From assembly GCF_903915725.1 (NCBI RefSeq), contig NZ_CAIWTY010000086.1, positions 1-64,000 of the forward strand: DNA of 64,000 bases, given 5' to 3'. This DNA comes from an uncultured Rhodopila sp. (GTDB taxonomy: Bacteria > Pseudomonadota > Alphaproteobacteria > Acetobacterales > Acetobacteraceae). The notes beneath the pieces were generated by a model. That model searched no databases and was not told the DNA's origin. It saw nothing but the letters and a program-made list of their open reading frames with translations. Position numbers and translations under genes: made by a program. The number at the start of each line of letters is the position of its first letter. Within the stretch, counting starts at the first letter, position 1. Of the stretch, positions 24,806-33,099 are shown in pieces.

Positions 24806-25468
24806 ATGAACGACATCGTATTCCTGTTCGACGTCGACAACACCCTGCTGGACAACGATCACGTCCAGTATGAACTCGGCATGCATCTCGCCGCCGACTA
24901 CGGCCAGGAAACACACGACCGGTATTGGGCGCTGTTCGAAGATTTGCGCAGCACGCTTGGCTACGCCGACTATCTCGGCGCCCTGCAGCGCTACCGTCTG
25001 GAGGATTTGCACAACCCCAAAGTCCTGCGCATCGCCAACTGGCTCGTCGACTACCCGTTCGCCGATCGGCTGTACCCAGGGGCGTTGGAGGCGGTGCACC
25101 ATGTCGCGGCCTGGGGGCCAGCGGTTATCCTGTCTGACGGCGATGCCGCGTTCCAGCCACGCAAGGTCGAGCGATCCGGTCTCTGGCAAGCCTTCAAGGA
25201 CAATGTCCTGATTTATGTCCACAAGGAACAGGCGCTGGACGACGTGGAGCGTCTATATCCCGCCCGCCACTACGTGATGATCGACGACAAGCTGCGTATC
25301 CTGGAGGCGTTGAAGGAAAACTGGGGCGACCGGGTCACCACGGTCTTCCCGCGCCAGGGCCACTACGCCCGCGACCCCGAGGAGCTCCGCAAGCGGCGCC
25401 CCGCGGACATCAGCATCGACGCCATCGGCGACCTACTCGGCTTCCGGCGCGACCGCTTCCCGGAATGA
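24806..25468 (+). CDS. HAD-superfamily hydrolase
   Basis: A 220-residue haloacid-dehalogenase-fold phosphatase-like protein. Motif I is FDVDNTLLDND with catalytic D9 and D11; motif II is VILSDGDAA. The conserved Lys is in the segment HKEQALDDV, and motif IV is VMIDDKLRI. The cap region (about 20-85, LGMHLAADYGQETHDRYW) is helical. The substrate is unknown. The gene converges on the LplT-like transporter gene and their 3' ends overlap by 36 bp. It starts after the MFS pseudogene with no obvious link to it. Confidence 0.8.
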   Translation: MNDIVFLFDVDNTLLDNDHVQYELGMHLAADYGQETHDRYWALFEDLRSTLGYADYLGALQRYRLEDLHNPKVLRIANWLVDYPFADRLYPGALEAVHHVAAWGPAVILSDGDAAFQPRKVERSGLWQAFKDNVLIYVHKEQALDDVERLYPARHYVMIDDKLRILEALKENWGDRVTTVFPRQGHYARDPEELRKRRPADISIDAIGDLLGFRRDRFPE

Positions 25469-26734
25469 CCCCGCCCGCGTTCCCCGAAACGCGGCAAAAA
25501 TCAGTCCGGCGGCGGCAAGGTTCAAACCGGCGGCAACGCGAAGCACGCCGGGCGCGTCGAACCCGATCCCGGCAAGCGCCGCCGCAGTCCCCGATCCTGT
25601 GACCATGAACAGTGCATTCATGATGTTGTTCGCCGCGATCATCCTCGACCGCTGAGCCGGCGCCGCCGCCTCCTGGATGACGGCGTAAAGCGGCACCGAG
25701 AAGATCCCGCCGCAGACCGCCAAAAGCATCAGGTCCAGCAGCATCCGCCATCCAGCCGGCGCCTCCAGCACGGCCCAAGCCGAGACCAGCCCATGCGCGC
25801 CCGCCGCGGCGGCGGCGAAATCCCAGCAGAACACCGAGATCCCAACCGCGGCCATGGGCGTGAACCGGGCGGAGACCTGGCCGTGCAGCAGCCTCGCACA
25901 GCCGATGGAGCCGAGCCCGACGCCGACGGCGAAAACCGCCAGCAACAGGGTCAGTACGCTGCCCCCCGCCAGCATCGTATCGCGGGCAATGACCGGGAAT
26001 TCGGTCATCAGCGTCGCGCCCATCACCCAGAACCAGGACAATCCAAGCACCGACAGCCATATCGGCCGCACCGCCCGCGCAGCGCCGACGACAAGCAAGG
26101 TTTCTTTTGCGACATTCCACCCTGGGTTTAGCCCCGGATCTGCCGGCGGCAAAGCGGGCATCCGCACTGCTCCGAACAAACCGACAAGCGCCAGCACGAT
26201 ACCCGTCGCGCCGACAACCGCAGGGCCGGAGTCCAGCAGGATCAACCCTCCGCCCGCCACCGAGCCGCAGACGATGGATACGAACGTGGTGGCCTCGATG
26301 ATGCCATTGCCGGCGAGCAACTCGTCGTCGGCCAGATACTCCGGCAGGACGCCGTATTTTACCGGGCCAAACAGCGCTGCCTGGATGCCAAGGCCGACGA
26401 GCACCGCGAGCAACGCGGGCACGCTGGCGAACAGGAACGCCGCCGCGGCGGCGATCATCAGAACGATCTCCATCGTCTTGTAGATCACCACCAACCGCGA
26501 CTTTGAATGCCGATCGGCCAGGTTCCCGGCGGTGGCGGAGAGCAGGATATAAGGGGCGATAAACAGCGCGCCGGCCAGCGCTGACAGGCCGGCGCCGCCA
26601 ACGCCCAGGCGAAAGATCGCGAGGACGACCATCGCATTCTTCACCAGATTGTCGTTCAGCGCCCCACAGGATTGCGCCAGAGTCAGTGGCCAGAGCCGCC
26701 TGGACCTGATCAGTTCACTCAACGGCGCGGCCAT
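25433..26734 (-). CDS. MFS transporter, LplT-like (lysophospholipid flippase family)
   Basis: A 433-residue, 12-segment major facilitator. Its N-terminus (LAQSCGALNDNLVKNAMVVL) carries the pattern of LplT and Aas-LplT proteins, which flip lysophospholipids across the inner membrane for re-acylation. The inter-helix loop NLADRHSKSRLVVIYKTMEI and the segment FGPVKYGVLPEYLADDELL also match that family. ATG 26734 follows AAGGAT and begins just before the first helix; upstream frame is non-coding. No acyltransferase (aas) is adjacent, but the DUF374 gene 5 kb away could supply that activity. It is divergent from the IsdG-like gene with 78 bp between starts. Confidence 0.8.
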   Translation of the reverse strand: MAAPLSELIRSRRLWPLTLAQSCGALNDNLVKNAMVVLAIFRLGVGGAGLSALAGALFIAPYILLSATAGNLADRHSKSRLVVIYKTMEIVLMIAAAAAFLFASVPALLAVLVGLGIQAALFGPVKYGVLPEYLADDELLAGNGIIEATTFVSIVCGSVAGGGLILLDSGPAVVGATGIVLALVGLFGAVRMPALPPADPGLNPGWNVAKETLLVVGAARAVRPIWLSVLGLSWFWVMGATLMTEFPVIARDTMLAGGSVLTLLLAVFAVGVGLGSIGCARLLHGQVSARFTPMAAVGISVFCWDFAAAAAGAHGLVSAWAVLEAPAGWRMLLDLMLLAVCGGIFSVPLYAVIQEAAAPAQRSRMIAANNIMNALFMVTGSGTAAALAGIGFDAPGVLRVAAGLNLAAAGLIFAAFRGTRAGSFREAVAPEAE

Positions 26735-26812
26735 CCAGGTATCCTTTCGGGGCGATCGGCTTGTGGTATCATAAATCTCGATCCTCGATCCCCTGCGACA
26801 AGGAAACCGCCT

Positions 26813-27124
26813 ATGTACATCGCGATGAACCGCTTCAAGGTGCTGCCCGGCTCCGAGGCCGCGTTCGAGGAGGTCTGGCTGTCGCGCGATACGCACCTGC
26901 GCGGCGTGCCCGGCTTCGGATCCTTTCACCTGCTGCGCGGGCCGGTGAAGGAGGATCACGTCCTCTATTCGTCGCACACGATCTGGGACGACAAGGCCGC
27001 GTTCGAAGCCTGGACGACGTCGGAGGCGTTCCGCCATGCGCATCGTGGCGCCGGCGGGAACAAGCCGCTCTATCTCGGGCACCCGGAGTTCGAGGGCTTC
27101 GACGTCATCCAGACCGTCGAGTGA
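26813..27124 (+). CDS. antibiotic-biosynthesis-monooxygenase fold protein, IsdG/HmoA-like
   Basis: A 103-residue single-domain ABM-fold protein (IAMNRFKVLPGSEAAFEEVW, HTIWDDKAAFEAWTTSEAF). N6, W67 and H77 fall at the spacing of the Asn-Trp-His catalytic triad of IsdG-type heme-degrading monooxygenases. That raises the chance of a real heme oxygenase compared with generic ABM proteins, which lack the triad. The ATG follows AAGGAA. No heme-uptake genes are nearby, so physiological heme or iron supply is unproven. Divergent from the LplT-like gene. Confidence 0.75.
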   Translation: MYIAMNRFKVLPGSEAAFEEVWLSRDTHLRGVPGFGSFHLLRGPVKEDHVLYSSHTIWDDKAAFEAWTTSEAFRHAHRGAGGNKPLYLGHPEFEGFDVIQTVE

Positions 27125-27368
27125 GGGCGACGCAAGCTGCTGCGCTCTATCAGGGGTAACCTGACCCGGTATCGCGGCGTCCGGGGGGCCGGGTTGCGCC
27201 GGAGTGACCACGGATGGCCCGCGATGAACTTGCGGTCATTCGCTTCGCGCCTCTGGCGGTTTCACCGCGGACCGTGCCAACCTGATCGAACTGCCCAGGA
27301 TACCGGACAAATTCCACCATGATGCTTCGCTTCCCATTCGGCCAACCGCATAACCAGGGGCTGTGTTG
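27125..27368. other. intergenic stretch without a convincing gene
   Basis: This 244-bp gap between the IsdG-like gene and the ABC importer shows only short open frames without family resemblance or good ribosome-binding sites. It presumably holds the promoter of the importer operon; I could not pick a -35/-10 pair with confidence. Confidence 0.4.
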
Positions 27369-28964
27369 ATGATCGATCGACGGGGTTTACTGAAGACGGC
27401 CGCCGTGGCGGCAACCGGTGCCCTGGCGGCGCCCCGCCTGTCCCTGGCCGCCGGCAGCAAGACTCTGCGCTTCATCCCGCAAGCGAATCTCGCCAATCTC
27501 GACCCGATCTGGACCACGCAATACGTCGTGCGCAATGGCTCGCTGCTGATCTGGGACATGCTGTATGGCGTGAACGAAAAGCTCGAACCGCAGCCGCAGA
27601 TGGTAGAGGGACATGAGGCCAGCGGCGATTTCAAGACCTGGACCTTCAGGCTGCGGCCGGGGCTGAAGTTTCACGACGGCGAGCCGGTGCTGGCCAGGGA
27701 CGCGGTCGCCAGCATCGACCGCTGGATGGCACGCGATGCGACGATGGGCGGCGTGATCAAGAAACGGCTCGACGCGCTGGAGGCTGTGGACGACCGGACT
27801 TTCCGTTTCAGGCTCAGCCAGCCCTACCCGAAGATGCTGTTCGCGCTGGGCAAAAGCAGCACGCCCACGCTGTTCATCATGCCGGAGCGCATCGCGGCAA
27901 CCGATCCGTTCAAGCAGATCTCCGAGTATGTCGGCTCCGGCCCGATGCGGTTCAAACGCGACGAATGGGTGCCGGGCGCAAAGGCGATTTTCGAGCGCTT
28001 CGACGGGTATGTGCCGCGCGGGGAGAAGGCCGATTGGCTGTCCGGCGGCAAGCGCATTCATTTCGAGCGGATCGAATGGCAGATCGTCCCCGACGGCGCC
28101 ACCGCCTCGGCCGCGCTGCAAAACGGCGAGGTGGACTGGTGGGAAACGCCGCTGCCGGACCTGGTGCCGCTGCTGAGGCAGAGTCCGAACGTCGCGGTGG
28201 ATATCTCGGATCCGCTGGGGAATATCGGATCGTTCCGGATCAATCACTTGTATCCGCCGTTCAACGACGTGCGGGCCCGCCGCGCGGTGCAGATTGCTGT
28301 CAGTCAGGAAGACTACATGGGCGCCGTCGTCGGCGACGACCAATCGTTGTGGAGGACGCTGCCGGGCTTTTTCACGCCGGATACACCTCTTTATACCGAG
28401 TTTGGCGGCGAGCCGTTGAAGGGCAAGCGAGATTACGAACTGGCGAAGAAACTGTTGGCGGACTCCGGCTACAAGAACGAGCCGGTGGTGCTGCTGGTCG
28501 CCACTGACGTTGCCATTACCAAGGCGCAGGGCGACGTGACAGCCGATTTGCTGAAGCGCATCGGGGTCAACGTGCAATACCAGGCGCTGGACTGGGGCAC
28601 GGTCGGGCAGCGGCGCGCGAAGAAGGACCCGCCGTCCGAGGGCGGCTGGAACATTTTCCACACCTGGCATGCGGGCGCCGATTGCGTGAATCCGGCGCCG
28701 TATATTGCACTGGACTGCAGCGGCCCGACCGCCTGGTTCGGCTGGCCGAAATCGGACCTGGTGCAGGAGAAGATCGCGGCCTGGTATGACGCCCCCGACC
28801 TGGCGGCGGAAAAACAGGCGATCAAGGAGCTGAACAAGGCGGCAATGGACCACGTGGTGTATGTGCCGACCGGGTTCTTTAAGGGCTATCAGGCGTGGCG
28901 GAAGAACATCTCCGGGGTGGTGAAGGCGCCGTTCCCGGTGTTCTGGGACGTGACCAAGGCGTGA
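27369..28964 (+). CDS. ABC transporter substrate-binding protein, family 5 (peptide type)
   Basis: A 531-residue periplasmic binding protein. The N-terminus has a twin-arginine signal (DRRGLLK then a hydrophobic AAVAATGALAAP stretch), so it is probably exported folded. The mature part fits SBP family 5: LEPQPQMVEGHEASGDFKTW, WTFRLRPGLKFHDGEPV, and NHLYPPFNDVRARRAVQIAV. ATG 27369 follows CAGGGG at proper spacing; the GTG two codons upstream is too close to it. It is the first gene of a five-gene importer. Family members bind di- or oligopeptides, nickel or opines; the ligand cannot be told here. Confidence 0.85.
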   Translation: MIDRRGLLKTAAVAATGALAAPRLSLAAGSKTLRFIPQANLANLDPIWTTQYVVRNGSLLIWDMLYGVNEKLEPQPQMVEGHEASGDFKTWTFRLRPGLKFHDGEPVLARDAVASIDRWMARDATMGGVIKKRLDALEAVDDRTFRFRLSQPYPKMLFALGKSSTPTLFIMPERIAATDPFKQISEYVGSGPMRFKRDEWVPGAKAIFERFDGYVPRGEKADWLSGGKRIHFERIEWQIVPDGATASAALQNGEVDWWETPLPDLVPLLRQSPNVAVDISDPLGNIGSFRINHLYPPFNDVRARRAVQIAVSQEDYMGAVVGDDQSLWRTLPGFFTPDTPLYTEFGGEPLKGKRDYELAKKLLADSGYKNEPVVLLVATDVAITKAQGDVTADLLKRIGVNVQYQALDWGTVGQRRAKKDPPSEGGWNIFHTWHAGADCVNPAPYIALDCSGPTAWFGWPKSDLVQEKIAAWYDAPDLAAEKQAIKELNKAAMDHVVYVPTGFFKGYQAWRKNISGVVKAPFPVFWDVTKA

Positions 28965-29017
28965 CGGGACTTGAAATGCCCGCTGCCGCCCGGAGTCGTG
29001 GACAGGTATGCAGGCCG

Positions 29018-29140
29018 CTCGTCGCGGTGGGCGAAGGCTCGGCATCCGCTCTCGTCATGGCGGGCGAAGGCCCGCCATCCACGCCTTCGCTGCAATCCGC
29101 ACCGCAAGGCGTGGATGGTGGCCCTGCGGCCACCATGACG
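29018..29140. repeat. REP-like palindromic repeat element with three arms
   Basis: Two arms, 29,053-29,087 and 29,106-29,140, are inverted copies of each other (29 of 35 positions match). Each contains its own perfect 9-bp hairpin with a 4-nt loop: ATGGCGGGC/GCCCGCCAT and ATGGTGGCC/GGCCACCAT. The differences between arms are compensatory, so each stem still pairs. A third, degenerate arm at 29,018-29,050 repeats the left arm directly. This architecture is that of a bacterial interspersed palindromic element; similar GTCATGG...CCATCCAC strings are common between genes of alphaproteobacteria. It sits between the binding-protein gene and the first permease, where it may stabilise or attenuate the mRNA. 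Confidence 0.8.
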
Positions 29141-29167
29141 GAAACAGCCAGCGATTCCCCCCGCTAG

Positions 29168-30109
29168 ATGTTCGCCTACATTGCACGCCGGATTGCCTCC
29201 ACCATCCCGGTCGTCCTTCTGGTCGCCCTGTTCGTGTTCAGCCTGCTGTATATCGCCCCCGGCGATCCAGCCGCGATCATCGCGGGCGACCAAGCAACCC
29301 CTGCCGACGTCGACCGCATCCGCGCCTCGCTCGGCCTCGATCGGCCGTTCCTTGTGCGGTTCTTCGACTGGTTTTGGCATATTTTGCAAGGCGATCTCGG
29401 CACCTCGATCTTCACCAACCTGCCGGTCACCCACATGATTGCGCAGCGCATCGAGCCGACAGTGTCGCTGATGACGCTGACCCTCATTCTGTCACTGACC
29501 CTGGCGATCCCGATGGGCGTCATCGCCGCCTGGAAACATGGCACCTGGATCGACCGGGCGGTGATGATGGTCGCCGTGCTGGGTTTCTCCACGCCGGTCT
29601 TCGTCATCGGCTATGTATTGGCATACGTATTCGCGCTGCGTCTGGACTGGCTGCCGGTGCAGGGATTCACCTCGATCAGCGAGGGCCTGATCCCATTCCT
29701 GCGGAACCTGATCCTGCCATCGGTCGCGCTGGGCCTAGTCTACATGGCGCTGATCGCGCGCATCACCCGCGCGACGATGCTGGATGTGCTGTCGCAGGAC
29801 TATATCCGCACCGCGAAAGCCAAGGGCGTCGGTCAGCGCGGCATGCTGTTCGTTCACGCGCTTAAGAACGCCGCGGTTCCGATCGTCACCATCGTCGGCA
29901 TCGGTTTCGCGGCGCTGATCGGCGGGGCGGTGGTGACCGAGAGCGTGTTCGCCATCCCCGGCCTCGGCCGGCTGACCGTCGATGCGATCCTGCGACGCGA
30001 CTATCCGGTGATTCAGGGCGTCGTCCTGCTGTTCAGTTTCGTCTATGTCCTGGTCAACCTCGGCGTTGACCTTCTCTATACGCTGTTCGACCCGAGGATC
30101 CGCTATTGA
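29168..30109 (+). CDS. ABC transporter permease, DppB type
   Basis: A 313-residue inner-membrane permease with six predicted helices. It has the family's N-terminus ([20 protein letters not shown]) and the EAA-type cytoplasmic loop [17 protein letters not shown] that contacts the ATPases, followed by [18 protein letters not shown]. It forms the membrane channel with the DppC-type partner, which begins within its stop codon (TTGA overlap). It lies 203 bp after the binding protein, separated by the palindromic repeat. Complete length for the family. Confidence 0.92.
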   Translation: MFAYIARRIASTIPVVLLVALFVFSLLYIAPGDPAAIIAGDQATPADVDRIRASLGLDRPFLVRFFDWFWHILQGDLGTSIFTNLPVTHMIAQRIEPTVSLMTLTLILSLTLAIPMGVIAAWKHGTWIDRAVMMVAVLGFSTPVFVIGYVLAYVFALRLDWLPVQGFTSISEGLIPFLRNLILPSVALGLVYMALIARITRATMLDVLSQDYIRTAKAKGVGQRGMLFVHALKNAAVPIVTIVGIGFAALIGGAVVTESVFAIPGLGRLTVDAILRRDYPVIQGVVLLFSFVYVLVNLGVDLLYTLFDPRIRY

Positions 30110-31008
30110 GCGTCACCACGCCCGATTTCGCCGCCGCTCCGGACCTGCCAGCGATCCTGCCGGAGGCGAAGCAGCGCGGGCGGATCCTTGGGTTCATCTA
30201 CCGCCATCCGACGATTTGTGTCGGCGGCCTGTTGGTCGGAGTCATGATCTTCATTGCGATCTTTGCCCCGTATCTGGGAACCAGAGACCCGACGGCGCTG
30301 GCTCCGTCGAAGCGTACCCGCGAACCTTCGGGGTTGTACTGGTTCGGCACCGACATGCTCGGCCGCGACGTGTATTCCCGCGTGCTGTACGGGTCGCGAG
30401 TCTCTTTGATCGTCGGCTTTTCCGTCGCGTTGTTCGCCTCGGTGCTCGGCACGTTCATCGGCCTCGTGTCCGGCTTCATCCGCGGCCTGGACACGGTGAT
30501 CATGCGGGCGATGGACGGGCTTATGTCGATCCCGCCAATCCTGCTGGCCATCGCGCTGATGGCGCTGACCCGGGCATCGGTGCAGAACGTCATCATCGCC
30601 ATCAGCATCGCCGAGTTCCCGCGTGTCTCCCGCCTGGTGCGCGGCGTGGTGCTGTCGCTGCGCGAGCAACCGTATGTCGAGGCCGCGATCGCCTCCGGCA
30701 CCCGTGTTCCCGCCATCATCTGGAAGCATATCCTGCCCAACACACTGGCGCCGCTGATGGTGCAGGCGACCTTCATCTGCGCCTCCGCTATGATCACTGA
30801 AGCGACCCTGTCGTTCATTGGCGCCGGCACGCCGCCGATCATCCCGAGTTGGGGAAACATCATGGCCGAGGGCCGGGCGTTGTGGCAGGTGAAGCCCTTT
30901 ATCGTCTTCTTCCCGGCGATCTTCCTGTCGGTTACCGTCCTGGCGGTGAACCTGCTGGGCGACGGCCTGCGCGACGCGCTCGATCCGCGCCTGGCGAAGC
31001 GGCTGTAG
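30106..31008 (+). CDS. ABC transporter permease, DppC type
   Basis: A 300-residue permease. A ~30-residue cytoplasmic N-terminus precedes the first helix ([20 protein letters not shown]). The signature [19 protein letters not shown] and the coupling loop [20 protein letters not shown] are typical of the DppC/OppC group. The start is a TTG whose last bases form the TGA stop of the DppB-type gene, implying translational re-initiation. It pairs with the DppB-type subunit and is followed 4 bp later by the first ATPase gene. Confidence 0.92.
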   Translation: MSVTTPDFAAAPDLPAILPEAKQRGRILGFIYRHPTICVGGLLVGVMIFIAIFAPYLGTRDPTALAPSKRTREPSGLYWFGTDMLGRDVYSRVLYGSRVSLIVGFSVALFASVLGTFIGLVSGFIRGLDTVIMRAMDGLMSIPPILLAIALMALTRASVQNVIIAISIAEFPRVSRLVRGVVLSLREQPYVEAAIASGTRVPAIIWKHILPNTLAPLMVQATFICASAMITEATLSFIGAGTPPIIPSWGNIMAEGRALWQVKPFIVFFPAIFLSVTVLAVNLLGDGLRDALDPRLAKRL

Positions 31009-31012
31009 CCCT

Positions 31013-32002
31013 ATGGCGCTGCTCGAAGTCGAGAACCTGCAGACCCATTTCGGCACGCCGGACGGCGTCGTCCGCGCCGTGGAGGGCCTGTCCTTCCACA
31101 TCGAGGCCGGCGAGACCGTTGGCATCGTCGGCGAGTCCGGCTGCGGCAAGTCGGTCACTTCGATGTCGATCCTGCGGCTCATCCAGGAACCGCCCGGCAA
31201 GATCGCCGGCCAAATCCGGTTCCAGGGCCGCGACCTGCTGAGAGTCTCCGAACACGAGATGCGCGACATCCGCGGCAATGCGATCTCGATGATCTTCCAG
31301 GAGCCGATGACCAGCCTCAACCCGGTGCTGACCGTCGGCCGCCAAATCAGCGAGACGGTCCGGCTGCACCAGGGCATGAACGCCCGCGACGCCGAGTCCA
31401 AGGCGGTCGAGATGCTCACCCTGGTGGGGATTCCGGCGCCGGCACGGCGGGTCCGGGAATATCCGCACCAGCTTTCCGGCGGCATGCGGCAGCGAGTGAT
31501 GATCGCCATGGCGCTGGCCTGCAACCCGAAGCTACTGATCGCCGATGAGCCGACGACCGCCCTGGACGTCACGATCCAGGCCCAGATCCTCGACCTGATG
31601 CGCGACCTGAAGACCCGCATGGGCTCGGCTATCATGTTGATCACCCACGATCTGGGCGTGGTCGCGGAAATGGCGCAGCGGGTCGTGGTGATGTACGCCG
31701 GCCGCAAAGTCGAGGAGGCCGCCGTCGGGGAAATCTTCGCCCGGCCGATGCATCCGTATACACGCGGCCTGCTCGGCGCGATGCCAAAGCTGGGATCGTC
31801 GCTCGAAGCCAACGGCCGCGGCAAGCTGGCAGAGATCGGCGGGCTGGTCCCCAGCCTGCGCAAGCCCATCGTCGGCTGCGCCTTCGCCGGGCGCTGTGCA
31901 ATGGTCACCGATGCCTGCCGCCGTATCGCGCCCGCGATCGAGGTCAAGCGACCCGCGCACCGCGTCGCCTGCCACTACGCCGGGCAAACGGTGCCCGCAT
32001 GA
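31013..32002 (+). CDS. ABC transporter ATPase, DppD type
   Basis: A 329-residue ATPase. Walker A is GESGCGKS (40-47), the signature is [16 protein letters not shown], and Walker B is [12 protein letters not shown] with the H-loop [11 protein letters not shown]. The C-terminal oligopeptide-ABC domain carries conserved cysteines in [15 protein letters not shown], as in family members that bind an iron-sulfur cluster there. Its stop overlaps the next ATPase gene's start (ATGA). It energises peptide-type uptake together with the DppF-type subunit. Confidence 0.92.
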   Translation: MALLEVENLQTHFGTPDGVVRAVEGLSFHIEAGETVGIVGESGCGKSVTSMSILRLIQEPPGKIAGQIRFQGRDLLRVSEHEMRDIRGNAISMIFQEPMTSLNPVLTVGRQISETVRLHQGMNARDAESKAVEMLTLVGIPAPARRVREYPHQLSGGMRQRVMIAMALACNPKLLIADEPTTALDVTIQAQILDLMRDLKTRMGSAIMLITHDLGVVAEMAQRVVVMYAGRKVEEAAVGEIFARPMHPYTRGLLGAMPKLGSSLEANGRGKLAEIGGLVPSLRKPIVGCAFAGRCAMVTDACRRIAPAIEVKRPAHRVACHYAGQTVPA

Positions 32003-33009
32003 ATGCGGACGTCGCGCTGTTGGAGGTGAACGGCCTCAAGAAGCATTTTCCCATCCATGGCGGCCTGTTCGGGCGGGAGACGGCCAGAGTCTACGCGGTC
32101 GATGGAGTCTCCTTCAGCATCCAGCGGGGCGAAACACTGTCGCTGGTGGGCGAATCCGGCTGCGGCAAATCGACCGTCGGCCGGGCAATCCTGCGCCTGT
32201 TCAAATTGACCGAGGGCGAGGTCTACCTGGACGGCGAACGCATCGACATCATGCGGGCCGGGCAGCTTCGTGGCATGCGCAAGCGGATGCAGGTGGTCTT
32301 CCAGGACCCGTTCAGCAGCCTCAACCCGCGCATGAAGGTGCGTGACATCCTCGCGGAACCGCTGATCAACTTCGGCATGGCGAGCGGGCGGGGCGACCTG
32401 ACCGCCAAGGTCGAAGCGCTGATAGACAAGGTCCGGCTGCCGCGCGACGCCATCAACCGCTTCCCGCACGAATTCTCCGGCGGTCAGCGGCAGCGCATAG
32501 GCATCGCCCGGGCTTTGGCGCCGGGTGCGGATTTGATCATCTGCGACGAGGCGGTATCGGCACTCGACGTCTCGGTGAAGGCGCAGATCATCAACCTGCT
32601 GGCCGATTTGCAGGATGAACTCGGGCTGGCGCTGCTCTTTATCAGCCACGACCTGGCCACGGTGGAGCATCTGACCCATCGCGTCGCAGTGATGTATCTG
32701 GGCAAGATCGTCGAACTGGCGGATCGTCGGGGTTTGTTCGCCCAGCCGCACCATCCGTACACGCGGGCCCTGCTGTCGGCCGTCCCGGTCCCCGACCCGG
32801 CGGCGAAACGCCAACGGATCATCCTGACCGGGGACGTACCCAGTCCGATCAACCCGCCCTCCGGTTGCCGCTTCCACACCCGTTGCCCCTATGTATTCGC
32901 CCGGTGCCGGGTGGAGGAGCCGGTGCTGCGGACCATTACAGATGGGCATTTGTCGGCCTGTCATCTGGACCAGGTCCCCGATGCGCAGGTGCTTCCGCTC
33001 GCATCGTAG
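31999..33009 (+). CDS. ABC transporter ATPase, DppF type
   Basis: A 336-residue ATPase, last gene of the importer operon. Walker [10 protein letters not shown] is at 51-59, the signature [16 protein letters not shown] is intact, and Walker B is [14 protein letters not shown]. It shows the DppF-type N-terminus KKHFPIHGG and ends with the cysteine motif [15 protein letters not shown] of the oligopeptide C-terminal domain. It starts inside the DppD-type stop codon. The complete set of five genes indicates a functional importer. Confidence 0.92.
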   Translation: MNADVALLEVNGLKKHFPIHGGLFGRETARVYAVDGVSFSIQRGETLSLVGESGCGKSTVGRAILRLFKLTEGEVYLDGERIDIMRAGQLRGMRKRMQVVFQDPFSSLNPRMKVRDILAEPLINFGMASGRGDLTAKVEALIDKVRLPRDAINRFPHEFSGGQRQRIGIARALAPGADLIICDEAVSALDVSVKAQIINLLADLQDELGLALLFISHDLATVEHLTHRVAVMYLGKIVELADRRGLFAQPHHPYTRALLSAVPVPDPAAKRQRIILTGDVPSPINPPSGCRFHTRCPYVFARCRVEEPVLRTITDGHLSACHLDQVPDAQVLPLAS

Positions 33010-33099
33010 TTTGTCCTTTGAAATCGCAACGAAGCCGCTAAACCAAGCCGCGCCGGCATTTGTCATCCGCCGGATCGCGTAGAGGAGCCGTTGCGACAT

